From Rhodobacterales bacterium 52_120_T64 (GTDB taxonomy: Bacteria > Pseudomonadota > Alphaproteobacteria > Rhodobacterales > Rhodobacteraceae), in the NCBI GenBank assembly GCA_002162875.1, contig MABA01000004.1, forward strand, positions 434,001 through 498,000: a stretch of 64,000 nt of DNA, read 5' to 3'. A program made the position numbers and the translations under genes. The notes under the pieces were generated by a model. The model saw only the letters and a program-made list of their open reading frames with translations. It did not search any database and was not told the DNA's origin. Numbering within the stretch: the stretch's first letter is position 1; every line of letters starts with the position of its first letter. Of the stretch, positions 35,302-44,432 are shown one piece after another.

Positions 35302-36806
35302 TGATAGCGCATCTTCGAAATTACCCGCTTTTCGTGTTGATTATGATGATCAGCGCTTTGAGCATGCTCGTTCCGGCGGTACACGCAGCCAAGTTGGGCG
35401 ATTTGCGGGTAATGCAGATGTTCCTGAGTTACTCTCTATTTATCCTAATAATATCAGTCATTTTTGGGCTGGCATTGATGAACAGAATACCGCGCATATC
35501 GGCGCGCTCGCATCTTATCACAATATTTCTTGTTTATACGTTGCTGCCCTTTTTCCTTGCGATGCCATTCACGGCCCTGATTCCGTCAATAGGTCCGATG
35601 CAAGGGTATTTCGAGATGTTGTCGAGCCTGACAACCACCGGCGCTTCGCTGATCAGCGATCCGTTTAGTATTGCCGAGCCATTGCACTTATGGCGCGCGC
35701 TTGTTGCGTGGATGGGGGGATTCTTTGTGTTGGTAATAGCCCTGAGCATAATGGAGCCCCTGAACCTTGGTGGTTTCGAAATCCGTTCTACCGTTCTTGG
35801 TTCAGATGGCGGCATCGGGCCGTTTGGGGCAGCGGATCCGGCGGAGCGTATCGAAAAATACGCAATTAAAATTGGTCCGGTTTATGTGGCGGTTACTTTC
35901 GCCTTGATGGTGCTATTGTTCCTATCTGGAGACCGCGCCTACGTGGCATCAATTCACGCGATGTCGATCATTTCCACGAGTGGTATTTCCCCGGTTGGTG
36001 GTGTGGTGAATTCCGCAAGTGGACGATTGGGCGAAATGTTCATGGTTGTTTTTTTGCTGTTAGCTGTATCCAACCGAGGTTTTCAAAATATCAACTCAGG
36101 CAATTGGCGTTGGATTAAGCGCGACGTCGAGGTGCGCCTGATGTTGATCGCTGTGTTCGGTGTACCGTTGATGCTTTTCATGCGGCATTGGATCGCCTCT
36201 TTCGAAGTATCCACCCAGCAAGATGTTGCCGCCGCCTTTGCTGCTTTTTGGGGTAGCGTATTCACTGTGATGTCCTTTTTGACCACCACTGGATTTGAAA
36301 GCGCTGACTGGCAGGCCGCGCAAAACTGGTCTGGGCTACACACTCCGGGCGTGATTTTCCTAGCTCTCGCGGTAATGGGCGGCGGCGTTGCTACCACGGC
36401 TGGAGGCGTGAAACTTCTTCGGATTTATGCTTTGTATAAACATGGCCTTCGGGAAATGGAACGTTTGGTACATCCTTCCAGCGTAGGCGGCGCAGGGATG
36501 GCAGCTCGGAGATTCCGGCGAGAAGGGGCATTTATGGCATGGATATTTTTCATGCTGTTTTTGATCGGAATTGCTTCCATAATGCTGGCCTTGTCTTTTG
36601 GTGGTATCAATTTTGAAGACGCAATAGCACTTTCTATCGCTGCTGTAACGAACACCGGTCCGGTGGCGAGTATGCTTGATTTAGGTCTTGGGTACACGGA
36701 TGTTGGTACATACGGGCAAATTGTTTTATGTGTCGGGATGGTCTTTGGACGGGTCGAAGTTTTGGCCTTGATCGCGCTTTTCAACCCGAATTATTGGCGG
36801 CGATAG
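35301..36806 (+). CDS. trkH: Trk potassium transporter membrane subunit
   Basis: A 501-residue inner-membrane protein with about eleven to twelve TM segments and the four-fold pore-loop repeat of the Trk/Ktr/HKT family. Visible filter-like loops include SSLTTTGASL, SIISTSGISPVGG, SFLTTTGFESAD and AAVTNTGPVAS. It translocates K+ and is regulated by TrkA, encoded immediately upstream. The length is normal. Confidence 0.93.
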   Translation: MIAHLRNYPLFVLIMMISALSMLVPAVHAAKLGDLRVMQMFLSYSLFILIISVIFGLALMNRIPRISARSHLITIFLVYTLLPFFLAMPFTALIPSIGPMQGYFEMLSSLTTTGASLISDPFSIAEPLHLWRALVAWMGGFFVLVIALSIMEPLNLGGFEIRSTVLGSDGGIGPFGAADPAERIEKYAIKIGPVYVAVTFALMVLLFLSGDRAYVASIHAMSIISTSGISPVGGVVNSASGRLGEMFMVVFLLLAVSNRGFQNINSGNWRWIKRDVEVRLMLIAVFGVPLMLFMRHWIASFEVSTQQDVAAAFAAFWGSVFTVMSFLTTTGFESADWQAAQNWSGLHTPGVIFLALAVMGGGVATTAGGVKLLRIYALYKHGLREMERLVHPSSVGGAGMAARRFRREGAFMAWIFFMLFLIGIASIMLALSFGGINFEDAIALSIAAVTNTGPVASMLDLGLGYTDVGTYGQIVLCVGMVFGRVEVLALIALFNPNYWRR

Positions 36807-36897
36807 ATAATTTTTTGTGCGATTGCGAACAAAAGCAACGCTTGGGGGTGGAAATGTCGCCAAGTTGCCCCCATTATATCAGACAATAATTATAACA

Positions 36898-36921
36898 GGA
36901 ACCAAGCTCTCGCTAGGTTCC
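36898..36921. promoter_or_regulatory. Inverted repeat in the hfq leader
   Basis: GGAACC and GGTTCC pair across a 12-base loop, 23 bases before the hfq ATG. It could be an operator or a leader hairpin. A second possible stem (GGGGG...CCCCC, 36844-36872) lies further upstream and might belong to the end of trkH transcription. Both are weak. Confidence 0.3.
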
Positions 36922-36943
36922 ATAAAACCGAAGGCTGAGAATA

Positions 36944-37183
36944 ATGGCTAATGATAAGCAAAACCTGCAAGATGCATTCCTGAACAATGTTCGGAAAGCT
37001 AAAAATCCCGTAACAATATTCCTCGTGAATGGTGTTAAATTACAAGGTGTTATCACTTGGTTTGACAACTTTTGCGTATTGCTGCGCCGTGATGGTTCCT
37101 CGCAACTTGTGTATAAACATGCGATTTCGACCATCATGCCTTCGCAACCCGTTAATTTGTATGATGGTGACGATGCGGAATAA
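36944..37183 (+). CDS. hfq: RNA chaperone Hfq
   Basis: A 79-residue Sm-like protein of typical alphaproteobacterial length. Sm1 ([18 protein letters not shown]) and Sm2 ([12 protein letters not shown], with the KHA triad lining the proximal RNA pore) are intact. It forms a hexamer that pairs small RNAs with mRNAs. hflX follows after 6 bases in the conserved hfq-hflX order. Confidence 0.97.
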   Translation: MANDKQNLQDAFLNNVRKAKNPVTIFLVNGVKLQGVITWFDNFCVLLRRDGSSQLVYKHAISTIMPSQPVNLYDGDDAE

Positions 37184-37189
37184 CGCCTG

Positions 37190-38449
37190 ATGCGTTGTGC
37201 AGTTATCCACCCCGATTTATCTGGCAAGATCAAGCGTCGGACGCCGGCGCTTGCGCTAGAGGAGGCTGTGAATCTAGCAGAAGCGCTGGATGTCGTAGTT
37301 GTGACTTCGCTCGTAACAAAGGTTCCTAAGCCTCGGGCAGGGACCTTGTTTGGCAAAGGCAAGGTCGAGGAGATCAAGGCGCTTCTGGCGGCCAATGATG
37401 TTGGGCTCGTAATTATCGATGGCAAGCTTAGCCCTATCCAGCAACGAAATCTGGAAAAGGAATGGGATGTTAAAATCCTCGACCGTACAGGTTTGATCTT
37501 GGAGATTTTCTCGGCTCGCGCTGCGACCCGTGAAGGTGTGTTGCAGGTCGATCTCGCGCATTTAACCTATCAAAAATCGCGACTTGTCCGCAGTTGGACC
37601 CACTTGGAGCGCCAACGCGGTGGTCTTGGATTCATCGGTGGCCCGGGCGAAACCCAGATCGAGTCTGATCGCCGCGCATTGGATGACCAAATTCACAGGA
37701 TCAAGACGCAGCTTAACAAGGTGGTAAAAACGCGTGCGCTGCATAGGGCAGCGCGTAAGAAAGTTCCGTACCCGATTGTTGCGCTCGTAGGGTATACTAA
37801 CGCCGGTAAATCCACTATTTTCAACAAGATAACCGGTGCGGACGTGATGGCAAAAGATATGCTATTCGCAACGCTAGACCCGACCATGCGCGGAATAGAG
37901 CTTCCTTCAGGGCGAAAAATCATTCTATCAGACACAGTCGGTTTCATTTCCGATCTACCGACGCAACTGGTCGCTGCGTTCCGCGCGACGTTGGAGGAGG
38001 TGCTGGATGCAGATCTGGTGCTACATGTACGTGACATCGCACACCCTGAAACCATGGAGCAGGCCCGCGACGTAGTTGAAATCCTTACAGATATTGGTAT
38101 TTCGGACAAGGCCCAAGAAGGGATGCTGGAAGTTTGGAACAAAATTGACAGCTTGCCCGAAGCCGAGGCAGATGCGTTTAGGACGACAGCAGAGCGCGAC
38201 AGCAAGCATTGTATAACCTCTGCGAAGACTGGTGAGGGGTTGGATGCTCTCTACGAAACAATCGAGGATGCGCTCGCCGAGCCAGTGTTCAACGAGACGC
38301 TAAAACTGGAGTATTCGCAAGGTAAACGCCGTGCATGGCTTTTTGCCCATAACGTTGTTCAGGGAGAAGAGCAAACAGACGAAGGGTATGTTTTGGAGGT
38401 CCAATGGACAGAAAAAACCAGCAATCAGTACAAGGTAGCGAACCCCTAA
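37190..38449 (+). CDS. hflX: Ribosome-associated GTPase HflX
   Basis: A 419-residue GTPase. The N-terminal nucleotide-binding HflX domain includes GTLFGKGKVEEIK, followed by a coiled helical linker and QRGGLGFIGGPGETQIESDRR. The G domain has G1 GYTNAGKST, G3 DTVGF and G4 NKID. HflX splits stalled or hibernating 70S ribosomes. It is directly coupled to hfq upstream. Confidence 0.96.
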   Translation: MRCAVIHPDLSGKIKRRTPALALEEAVNLAEALDVVVVTSLVTKVPKPRAGTLFGKGKVEEIKALLAANDVGLVIIDGKLSPIQQRNLEKEWDVKILDRTGLILEIFSARAATREGVLQVDLAHLTYQKSRLVRSWTHLERQRGGLGFIGGPGETQIESDRRALDDQIHRIKTQLNKVVKTRALHRAARKKVPYPIVALVGYTNAGKSTIFNKITGADVMAKDMLFATLDPTMRGIELPSGRKIILSDTVGFISDLPTQLVAAFRATLEEVLDADLVLHVRDIAHPETMEQARDVVEILTDIGISDKAQEGMLEVWNKIDSLPEAEADAFRTTAERDSKHCITSAKTGEGLDALYETIEDALAEPVFNETLKLEYSQGKRRAWLFAHNVVQGEEQTDEGYVLEVQWTEKTSNQYKVANP

Positions 38450-38550
38450 GCAGGTTTGTTTTTGTGCATCTAAAGTCGTATAATATATATTATGTTAAAT
38501 TGGTGCAGATATCTTGTTGAAGAGTTGATTGAGATATATTGTCTAAACGC

Positions 38551-39495
38551 ATGAATACAATCATATATCCCAACGGCAATCCAATACTGATTTGTGGCCC
38601 TACGGCTTCGGGCAAGTCTGCATTGGGTATCGAGATCGCGCGAAAATCAGGTGGTTGTATTATCAACGCCGATGCATTGCAGGTATACGACAACTGGCGA
38701 GTTCTGACCGCGCGACCTAGTGAAATCGATGAACAAACCGTCCCACATCACCTTTACGGACACGTAGATTCTAGCCAAACCTATTCTGTTGGCGCATGGC
38801 TGCGGGATGTTAACGAAACATTAAGGAGTATCGACTGTCGTCCAATTATACTTGGTGGGACGGGATTGTATTTCTCGGCGCTTACAACGGGTTTAGCCGA
38901 GATACCTGAAACGCCAGATCGGATAAGAAATATGGGAAATGATATTAGAAATACATCACAAGGCACGGAATTTATACAGTATTTGAAAAAACACGACCCC
39001 GAAACGCTTGCAAAAACTGACACTGATAATCCGATGCGATTGCAGCGCGCATGGGAAGTGCATCAATCAACTGGACGCGGCTTGGCATCGTGGCAAAAAG
39101 ATACACCGGCGCCTTTGATTTCGCTTACATCAGCTACACCGGTTGTTCTAAATTCCGACCCGGATTGGCTGAACGCAAGAATTGCAGGCCGGTTTACGAA
39201 CATGGTAGCAGGTGGAGCGCTCGATGAGTGCAAGGCCGCAATTGATATCGGGTGGGAGCCATCCCTACCCTCATCCCGCGCCCTTGGTGCGCGCGAACTG
39301 ATCGCCTATTTGCGTGAAGAGTGCACACTTGACGAGGCAAAAGAGAGCGCGTCGATCGCTACAAGGCAATTTGCTAAACGCCAGCGCTCGTGGTTTCGCA
39401 ACAAAATGCAGGATTGGCAACAGGTTTCACTTGATGATCAGACCGACATTTCGGACCTTGCAGATCGTATTTTGCAACGCGCCGATCAATCCTGA
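38551..39495 (+). CDS. miaA: tRNA dimethylallyltransferase
   Basis: A 314-residue enzyme that attaches a dimethylallyl group to A37 of tRNAs reading UNN codons. The P-loop GPTASGKSAL lies near the start, followed by the substrate segment DALQVYDNW and PHHLYGH, and a C-terminal QFAKRQRSWFRN tRNA-binding stretch. The ATG at 38551 is used; an in-frame TTG at 38539 has a GAG five bases upstream and may be the true start. Lies 101 bases after hflX. Confidence 0.94.
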   Translation: MNTIIYPNGNPILICGPTASGKSALGIEIARKSGGCIINADALQVYDNWRVLTARPSEIDEQTVPHHLYGHVDSSQTYSVGAWLRDVNETLRSIDCRPIILGGTGLYFSALTTGLAEIPETPDRIRNMGNDIRNTSQGTEFIQYLKKHDPETLAKTDTDNPMRLQRAWEVHQSTGRGLASWQKDTPAPLISLTSATPVVLNSDPDWLNARIAGRFTNMVAGGALDECKAAIDIGWEPSLPSSRALGARELIAYLREECTLDEAKESASIATRQFAKRQRSWFRNKMQDWQQVSLDDQTDISDLADRILQRADQS

Positions 39496-39638
39496 ATACC
39501 ACCCCTAGTATGCGTTGATTCTGCAAAGCGCAAATCATGTGTTTGCGATTCGTTATTTGTAACTAGCTTCGAAAACTGTTGAAAAAATTCATGAATCCGG
39601 TAAGTTAGAATAAAAAAACGAACATCTGAGGCAGACAA

Positions 39639-40517
39639 TTGAATACATCTTCTTATGACCTGTACCGCGAAATGCAGTCCACAGGACAGCCGATGGAGGC
39701 TGTTCACTGTGAAAGTATTTCCGCCAGAGGGTTGAAACAACCTTGGCGTCTTGACGAGCACCGCCACTATGATTTGCATCAGTTTTTCTGGATTACCCGT
39801 GGTGGTGGCCGAGTTGTAATTGACGGTGTGACCCATGGATTTGGGGCTAATACGGCCCTTTTTATCCCGAATTTAACAGTTCACGGATTTGAATTCACTC
39901 CGGGTACTGTCGGTTGGGTGGTTTCCATGGTTAAAGATATGCCGGTAGCAATGCCTGGAGAACCTATGATGAGTGTACTCCCAAGCCCGAGGGATCAAGC
40001 GTATTTGACCGGCGATTTCAACAACTTGAACGCAGAGTATGTTGCAGATACACCTGACCGTCAAGAAACCTTACTGCACCACGCCGGCCTGCTTTCCATA
40101 CGTTACCGGCGCATGAAATCAGGCAGCTTTCGCAAGGGTTTTTCCAATGACAGTGCGCGTCGCCGCCTTATGCGTAAGTTTATCGCGCGGCTTGAAGATC
40201 GCTATGGTACACCTGACACCGTAAAAGATTACGCCGGTGCGTTGAAGGTGACAACTACACATCTCACCCGCGTTTGCCGCGAAACCACTGGAAAACCGGC
40301 CACCAAGCTTATTCAGGATCGCACGATGCTTGAAGCACGGCGAAGCTTGGCCAATACAAAATTGAAAGTTCGCGAAATTTCTGACGATCTTGGATTCCAG
40401 ACGCCGGCATATTTCACCCGTGTTTTCACGGCCACGACAGGCAAGTCACCGCGAACGTTCCGTAAAGATGCGCAATCGCAGGCGATTATTAACCCGAATG
40501 CGCGCTCTACCATCTAA
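39639..40517 (+). CDS. AraC-family transcriptional regulator
   Basis: A 292-residue regulator with an N-terminal cupin sensor (about 30-110; the HRHYDLHQFFWITRGGG segment is typical) and a C-terminal double helix-turn-helix (about 190-285; KVREISDDLGFQTPAYFTRVF followed by TGKSPRTFR). The TTG start has GAGG seven bases before it. The neighbours, miaA and purB, are housekeeping genes with no obvious catabolic target, so ligand and regulon are unknown. Confidence 0.9.
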   Translation: MNTSSYDLYREMQSTGQPMEAVHCESISARGLKQPWRLDEHRHYDLHQFFWITRGGGRVVIDGVTHGFGANTALFIPNLTVHGFEFTPGTVGWVVSMVKDMPVAMPGEPMMSVLPSPRDQAYLTGDFNNLNAEYVADTPDRQETLLHHAGLLSIRYRRMKSGSFRKGFSNDSARRRLMRKFIARLEDRYGTPDTVKDYAGALKVTTTHLTRVCRETTGKPATKLIQDRTMLEARRSLANTKLKVREISDDLGFQTPAYFTRVFTATTGKSPRTFRKDAQSQAIINPNARSTI

Positions 40518-40610
40518 GGTGAGACAATAGGTATCCCGCTTCGCAGTTGATATTTTGGGCGCGCTTTGGTAGGTCGCGCCTATCATTCCTCGATCAAAGA
40601 GAGCATGCCT

Positions 40611-41912
40611 ATGATCCCTCGCTATTCCCGCCCTGAAATGGTTGCCATCTGGTCACCCGAAAACAAATTCCGCATCTGGTACGAGATCGAGGCGCACGCC
40701 TGCGACGCGCAAGCTGCCCTTGGCGTAATTCCTAAAGAGAGCGCCGCAGCGGTTTGGAAGGCCAAAGACGTAAAATTCGACGTTGCGCGGATTGACGAGA
40801 TCGAAGCTGTCACCAAGCACGACGTAATTGCATTCCTGACGCATCTAGCCGAGATAATCGGTAACGAGGAAGCTCGATTTGTACATCAAGGCATGACGTC
40901 GTCAGACGTTTTGGATACTTGTTTCAATGTTCAGCTTGTTGAAGCGGCAGATATATTGCTTGCTGATGTGGAGAAGCTTCTTGAAGCTCTGAAACGGCGT
41001 GCATTTGAGCATAAAGACACTATCCGCATTGGTCGTAGCCACGGCATTCACGCCGAACCTACAACAATGGGTCTAACTTTCGCGCGTTTTTATGCCGAAA
41101 TGGATCGTAACCTCGCTCGCCTCAAAGTCGCCCGTGATGAAATCGCAACGGGTGCAATTTCGGGTGCGGTTGGTACGTTTGCGAATATCGACCCATCAGT
41201 CGAAGAATATGTATGCGAACAGCTGGGCTTGAAACCCGAACCAATCAGCACACAGGTCATTCCACGCGATCGTCATGCTGCGTTTTTCGCCGCACTTGGT
41301 GTTGTTGGTGCTTCGATTGAGAATGTCTCCACTGAAATCCGACATATGCAACGTACCGAAGTTCTGGAAGCGGAAGAGTATTTCGCGCCGGGTCAAAAAG
41401 GTTCGTCTGCGATGCCGCACAAGCGTAACCCGATTTTGACGGAAAACCTGACTGGCCTGTCGCGCGTTGTCCGTATGGCGGTTGTGCCGGCGATGGAAAA
41501 CGTAACACTTTGGCACGAACGCGATATCTCGCACAGTTCGGTTGAGCGTAACATCGGACCTGACACGACTATCACTCTGGACTTTGCCTTGCAGCGCCTA
41601 ACTACCGTGATCGACAAGTTGCTGGTTTACCCTGACAACATGCTGAAAAACATGAACAAGTTCCGTGGTTTGGTGCATTCCCAACGTGTACTTCTGGCCT
41701 TGACACAAAAAGGTCTTAGCCGTGAAGACAGCTATCGTCTGGTGCAGCGCAACGCGATGCGGGTTTGGGAAGAGGATGCAGACTTTATGACTGAACTAAA
41801 GGCCGACCCTGAGGTAATGGCCGCTCTAACGGACGCCGAGATCGACGATAAGTTCGACCTTGGATATCATACCAAACACGTTGATACGATCTTTAAGCGC
41901 GTTTTCGGATAA
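40611..41912 (+). CDS. purB: Adenylosuccinate lyase
   Basis: A 433-residue enzyme of the fumarase/aspartase superfamily that acts twice in purine synthesis, on SAICAR and on adenylosuccinate. The signature loop GSSAMPHKRNP, with the mobile catalytic Ser, is present, as are MTSSDVLDT and GRSHGIHAEP. The start at 40611 (MIPRYSRPEM) has GAGAG seven bases upstream; the frame extends 15 codons further without support. Confidence 0.97.
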   Translation: MIPRYSRPEMVAIWSPENKFRIWYEIEAHACDAQAALGVIPKESAAAVWKAKDVKFDVARIDEIEAVTKHDVIAFLTHLAEIIGNEEARFVHQGMTSSDVLDTCFNVQLVEAADILLADVEKLLEALKRRAFEHKDTIRIGRSHGIHAEPTTMGLTFARFYAEMDRNLARLKVARDEIATGAISGAVGTFANIDPSVEEYVCEQLGLKPEPISTQVIPRDRHAAFFAALGVVGASIENVSTEIRHMQRTEVLEAEEYFAPGQKGSSAMPHKRNPILTENLTGLSRVVRMAVVPAMENVTLWHERDISHSSVERNIGPDTTITLDFALQRLTTVIDKLLVYPDNMLKNMNKFRGLVHSQRVLLALTQKGLSREDSYRLVQRNAMRVWEEDADFMTELKADPEVMAALTDAEIDDKFDLGYHTKHVDTIFKRVFG

Positions 41913-41924
41913 GAGGATGAGGTG

Positions 41925-41946
41925 GAAGCCGTGTGAAAACGGCTTC
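41925..41946. terminator. Hairpin between convergent purB and the small membrane protein gene
   Basis: A perfect 8-bp stem, GAAGCCGT/ACGGCTTC, with a 6-base loop lies 12 bases after the purB stop and reaches the first base of the convergent gene's stop codon. There is no long T run, so termination is probable but not certain. Confidence 0.55.
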
Positions 41947-42131
41947 TACTCAGCGGCTTTGATTGCTTTGGCGATAAATACAGACGCAGGCAGCGCAAGA
42001 ACTGCACCAAGAACGGCCGCGATCAGAATGTATTTCAGTGTGTCATAGCCAGACACAAGCGCTGCAATGACTAAAATTCCAGCCATGGTTGTCCCAACGA
42101 TCGCGTATAAGACGGTTGCTAATCTAAGCAT
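41946..42131 (-). CDS. Small two-TM membrane protein
   Basis: A 61-residue protein consisting almost entirely of two hydrophobic helices (about 4-25 and 32-53) joined by GYDTLKY and ending in a short charged tail (IAKAIKAAE). Short proteins of this pattern recur in Rhodobacterales, where some are mislabelled as CTP synthetase; it has no enzyme features. The function is unknown. Both flanks have clear boundaries, a hairpin at its 3' end and a separate gene upstream. Confidence 0.65.
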   Translation of the reverse strand: MLRLATVLYAIVGTTMAGILVIAALVSGYDTLKYILIAAVLGAVLALPASVFIAKAIKAAE

Positions 42132-42210
42132 GATATTCTCCTCAATACAGTTTTCGGATGTATTAAGGTTAGCAAGATCAACAGACCTTGATCTATCTCA
42201 ATTTAGACAC

Positions 42211-42244
42211 AAAAAAACCGACGCGTTTACAGTGCCGGTTTTTC
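42211..42244 (-). terminator. Terminator after the ATPase zeta gene
   Basis: Read on the minus strand, AAAACCG pairs with CGGTTTT around an internal GC-rich loop and ends in a run of seven T. It lies 16 bases past the stop of the DUF1476 gene. The A run on the other side would allow some bidirectional action. Confidence 0.75.
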
Positions 42245-42259
42245 ACTTAATGTGTTTGT

Positions 42260-42574
42260 TTAAACGCCAGCTTCGATTTGCTCGACAGCTTTTGTTGTCA
42301 GTTCTATCAACTTGGCACGAATTTCGTCATCGCTCATTTCGCCATTGAAATCTGCAACCACTTTGCGAACCACATCTTCATGGCCAGCTTCTTCGAAATC
42401 AGCCTTTACGACGTCCAGAGCATAAGCTGCGGCGTCATCGCCGGATTTTCCAAGTAGATCGGCGGCCCAAAGACCTAACAGTTTGTTGGCCCGAGCGGCG
42501 ATTTTGAATTTTGTTTCTTCGTCATGCGCATATTTGTTTTCGAATGCGTTTTCGCGATCATTAAATGTGGTCAT
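42260..42574 (-). CDS. F1-ATPase inhibitor subunit zeta (DUF1476)
   Basis: A 104-residue all-helical protein of the DUF1476 family. The N-terminus MTTFNDRENAFENKYAHDEE is the inhibitory region that in Paracoccus denitrificans enters the F1 catalytic interface and blocks ATP hydrolysis. The following WAADLLGKSGDDAAAYALDVV helices form the globular part. The family is essentially restricted to alphaproteobacteria. A single gene with its own terminator, divergent from purC. Confidence 0.93.
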   Translation of the reverse strand: MTTFNDRENAFENKYAHDEETKFKIAARANKLLGLWAADLLGKSGDDAAAYALDVVKADFEEAGHEDVVRKVVADFNGEMSDDEIRAKLIELTTKAVEQIEAGV

Positions 42575-42701
42575 CTTTTTTGCTCCGTTGGAAATTTGTC
42601 CATTACCTCTAAGTAAACATTACATGGGGAGGTATACAAGGCCGCAGGTGCGAATCCTTGCTCCTTGTTCCACTACAGCCTATAGAGCAGGTGAAATCCG
42701 C

Positions 42702-42719
42702 GGGGGTACGCATACCCCC
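42702..42719 (+). promoter_or_regulatory. Hairpin in the purC leader
   Basis: GGGGGTA and TACCCCC form a perfect 7-bp stem with a CGCA tetraloop, 28 bases before the purC ATG and just upstream of its GGAGG. No T run follows, so it is not a terminator; it could affect translation or mRNA stability of the pur operon, or be an operator. Confidence 0.5.
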
Positions 42720-42747
42720 TGCCCTGATGCGCTACACGGAGGCACCC

Positions 42748-43509
42748 ATGGCCCGTCGCAGAATGATTTACGAAGGCAAGGCAAAAATCCTTTACGAAGG
42801 ACCTGAACCAGGCACGATCGTCCAATATTTCAAGGATGATGCGACTGCGTTTAACGCCGAGAAAAAAGCTGTTATCGAAGGTAAAGGTGTTCTTAACAAC
42901 ATGTTATCCGAACACTTTATGGTTGGGGTTGCCGGCATCGGTATTCCAAACCACTTCATCAAACGCCTCAATATGCGCGAACAACTGATAAAAGCTGTTG
43001 AAGTGATTCCGCTGGAAGTTGTTGTGCGAAATGTTGCTGCCGGCTCCATGTCCAAGCGTTTGGGAATCGAAGAGGGCACCCCTCTCTCCCGTCCGATTGT
43101 AGAGTTTTATTACAAAGACGACTCACTTAGTGATCCGTTAGTAACGGAAGACCAGATTGTCGCGTTCCAATGGGCTAGCCCGCAGGACCTTGATGAAATG
43201 GTTGCAATGGCATTGCGTGTTAACGATTTCATGTCAGGGTTAATGTTTGGTGTCGGCATCAAACTGATTGATTTCAAGATCGAGATCGGGCGTCTGTTCG
43301 ACGGTGATTTTCAACGCTTGATTCTTGCTGACGAAATCAGCCCTGACAGCTGCCGTCTGTGGGATATTGAAACTGGTCGCAAGCTCGACAAAGACATTTT
43401 CCGACACGATCTGGGTGATCTGGCTGACGCGTATACTGAAGTAGCAACTCGTTTGGGTGTTATGCCCAAGAAATCCGGCGGCCCATCCGGCCCCACATTG
43501 GTTAAATAA
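42748..43509 (+). CDS. purC: Phosphoribosylaminoimidazole-succinocarboxamide synthase
   Basis: A 253-residue SAICAR synthetase. The N-terminus [20 protein letters not shown], the conserved [12 protein letters not shown]-type segment and the C-terminal [14 protein letters not shown] motif mark the family. It joins aspartate to CAIR using ATP. The start at 42748 has GGAGG seven bases upstream; the 30 extra in-frame codons would run through the leader hairpin. First gene of purC-purS-purQ. Confidence 0.97.
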   Translation: MARRRMIYEGKAKILYEGPEPGTIVQYFKDDATAFNAEKKAVIEGKGVLNNMLSEHFMVGVAGIGIPNHFIKRLNMREQLIKAVEVIPLEVVVRNVAAGSMSKRLGIEEGTPLSRPIVEFYYKDDSLSDPLVTEDQIVAFQWASPQDLDEMVAMALRVNDFMSGLMFGVGIKLIDFKIEIGRLFDGDFQRLILADEISPDSCRLWDIETGRKLDKDIFRHDLGDLADAYTEVATRLGVMPKKSGGPSGPTLVK

Positions 43510-43520
43510 GGAGCACTCCC

Positions 43521-43760
43521 ATGAAAGCGCGTGTTTATGTAACTTTGAAAAATGGCGTATTGGATCCGCAAGGCGCGGCTGTACAACATGCACTTGGCTC
43601 GTTGGGTTTTGACGGTGTTGACGCCGTTCGCCAAGGCAAAGTAATTGAGCTCGACCTGACCGAAACAGATGCAAGCAAAGCTGAAGTGTCGGTTATCAAA
43701 ATGTGCGAAAAGCTTCTGGCCAATACCGTCATCGAAGATTTCAAGGTGGAGATACTCTGA
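43521..43760 (+). CDS. purS: FGAM synthase subunit PurS
   Basis: A 79-residue PurS protein, the small subunit of the three-part phosphoribosylformylglycinamidine synthase. It shows the ferredoxin-like pattern [20 protein letters not shown] and [13 protein letters not shown]. It bridges PurQ and PurL for ammonia transfer. Its stop overlaps the purQ ATG by one base (TGATG). Confidence 0.96.
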   Translation: MKARVYVTLKNGVLDPQGAAVQHALGSLGFDGVDAVRQGKVIELDLTETDASKAEVSVIKMCEKLLANTVIEDFKVEIL

Positions 43761-44431
43761 TGCGCTCTGCCGTTATCGTTTTCCCAGGTTCAAACTGCGA
43801 CCGAGACATGGCTGTAGCTTTGGAACGTGCCAGTGGCGTTAAAGCGCAAATGGTTTGGCATAAAGATGCCTCACTGCCAGACGGACTTGATGTCGTCACC
43901 ATTCCTGGTGGGTTTTCTTTTGGCGATTACCTGCGTTGCGGCGCAATCGCAGCCCGTTCACCGATTATGCGTTCGGTCATAGATTTCGCCAACAAAGGCG
44001 GTCATGTTTTGGGTGTATGCAATGGCTTTCAAGTGTTGATCGAGTCTGGACTTCTTCCTGGTGCGTTAATGCGTAATTCTGGCTTGAAGTTTGTCTGCAA
44101 GGACTCAGAAATCAAAGTTACGACAGCTAACAGCCCGTTTACAAACGCCTATACTAACGGCGAGACAGTGACTTACCCGATCGCGCATCACGACGGAAAC
44201 TACGTGGCTGATGCTGCGCTTGTGGAACGTTTGAACGGCGATGACCGCGTTGCATTCACATACTCAAACAACCCAAACGGTTCCTCTGCGGATATCGCCG
44301 GCGTTTTGTCAAAAAACCGGCGCGTGTTAGGCATGATGCCACACCCAGAGCGTCTGAATGATGCAGAACTTGGCGGCACAGACGGAAGCAAGATGTTTAC
44401 TTCGTTGGCAGAGGCCTTGGTCTCCGCCTGA
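43760..44431 (+). CDS. purQ: FGAM synthase glutaminase subunit PurQ
   Basis: A 223-residue class I glutamine amidotransferase. The nucleophile Cys is in [11 protein letters not shown], and the His-Glu pair in MMPHPER near the end. It releases ammonia from glutamine for PurL. The ATG at 43760 matches the family start ([16 protein letters not shown]). purL is not in the window. It ends one base from the convergent msrP stop. Confidence 0.97.
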   Translation: MRSAVIVFPGSNCDRDMAVALERASGVKAQMVWHKDASLPDGLDVVTIPGGFSFGDYLRCGAIAARSPIMRSVIDFANKGGHVLGVCNGFQVLIESGLLPGALMRNSGLKFVCKDSEIKVTTANSPFTNAYTNGETVTYPIAHHDGNYVADAALVERLNGDDRVAFTYSNNPNGSSADIAGVLSKNRRVLGMMPHPERLNDAELGGTDGSKMFTSLAEALVSA

Positions 44432-44432
44432 A

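Noticed and set aside
42640-42675. tRNA-like 3' end (GGTGCGAATCC followed by TTCCA)
   Set aside because: The T-loop resembles TTCGAAT, but the stem has two mismatches, the spacing to CCA is off by one, and no acceptor, D or anticodon arm can be built upstream.
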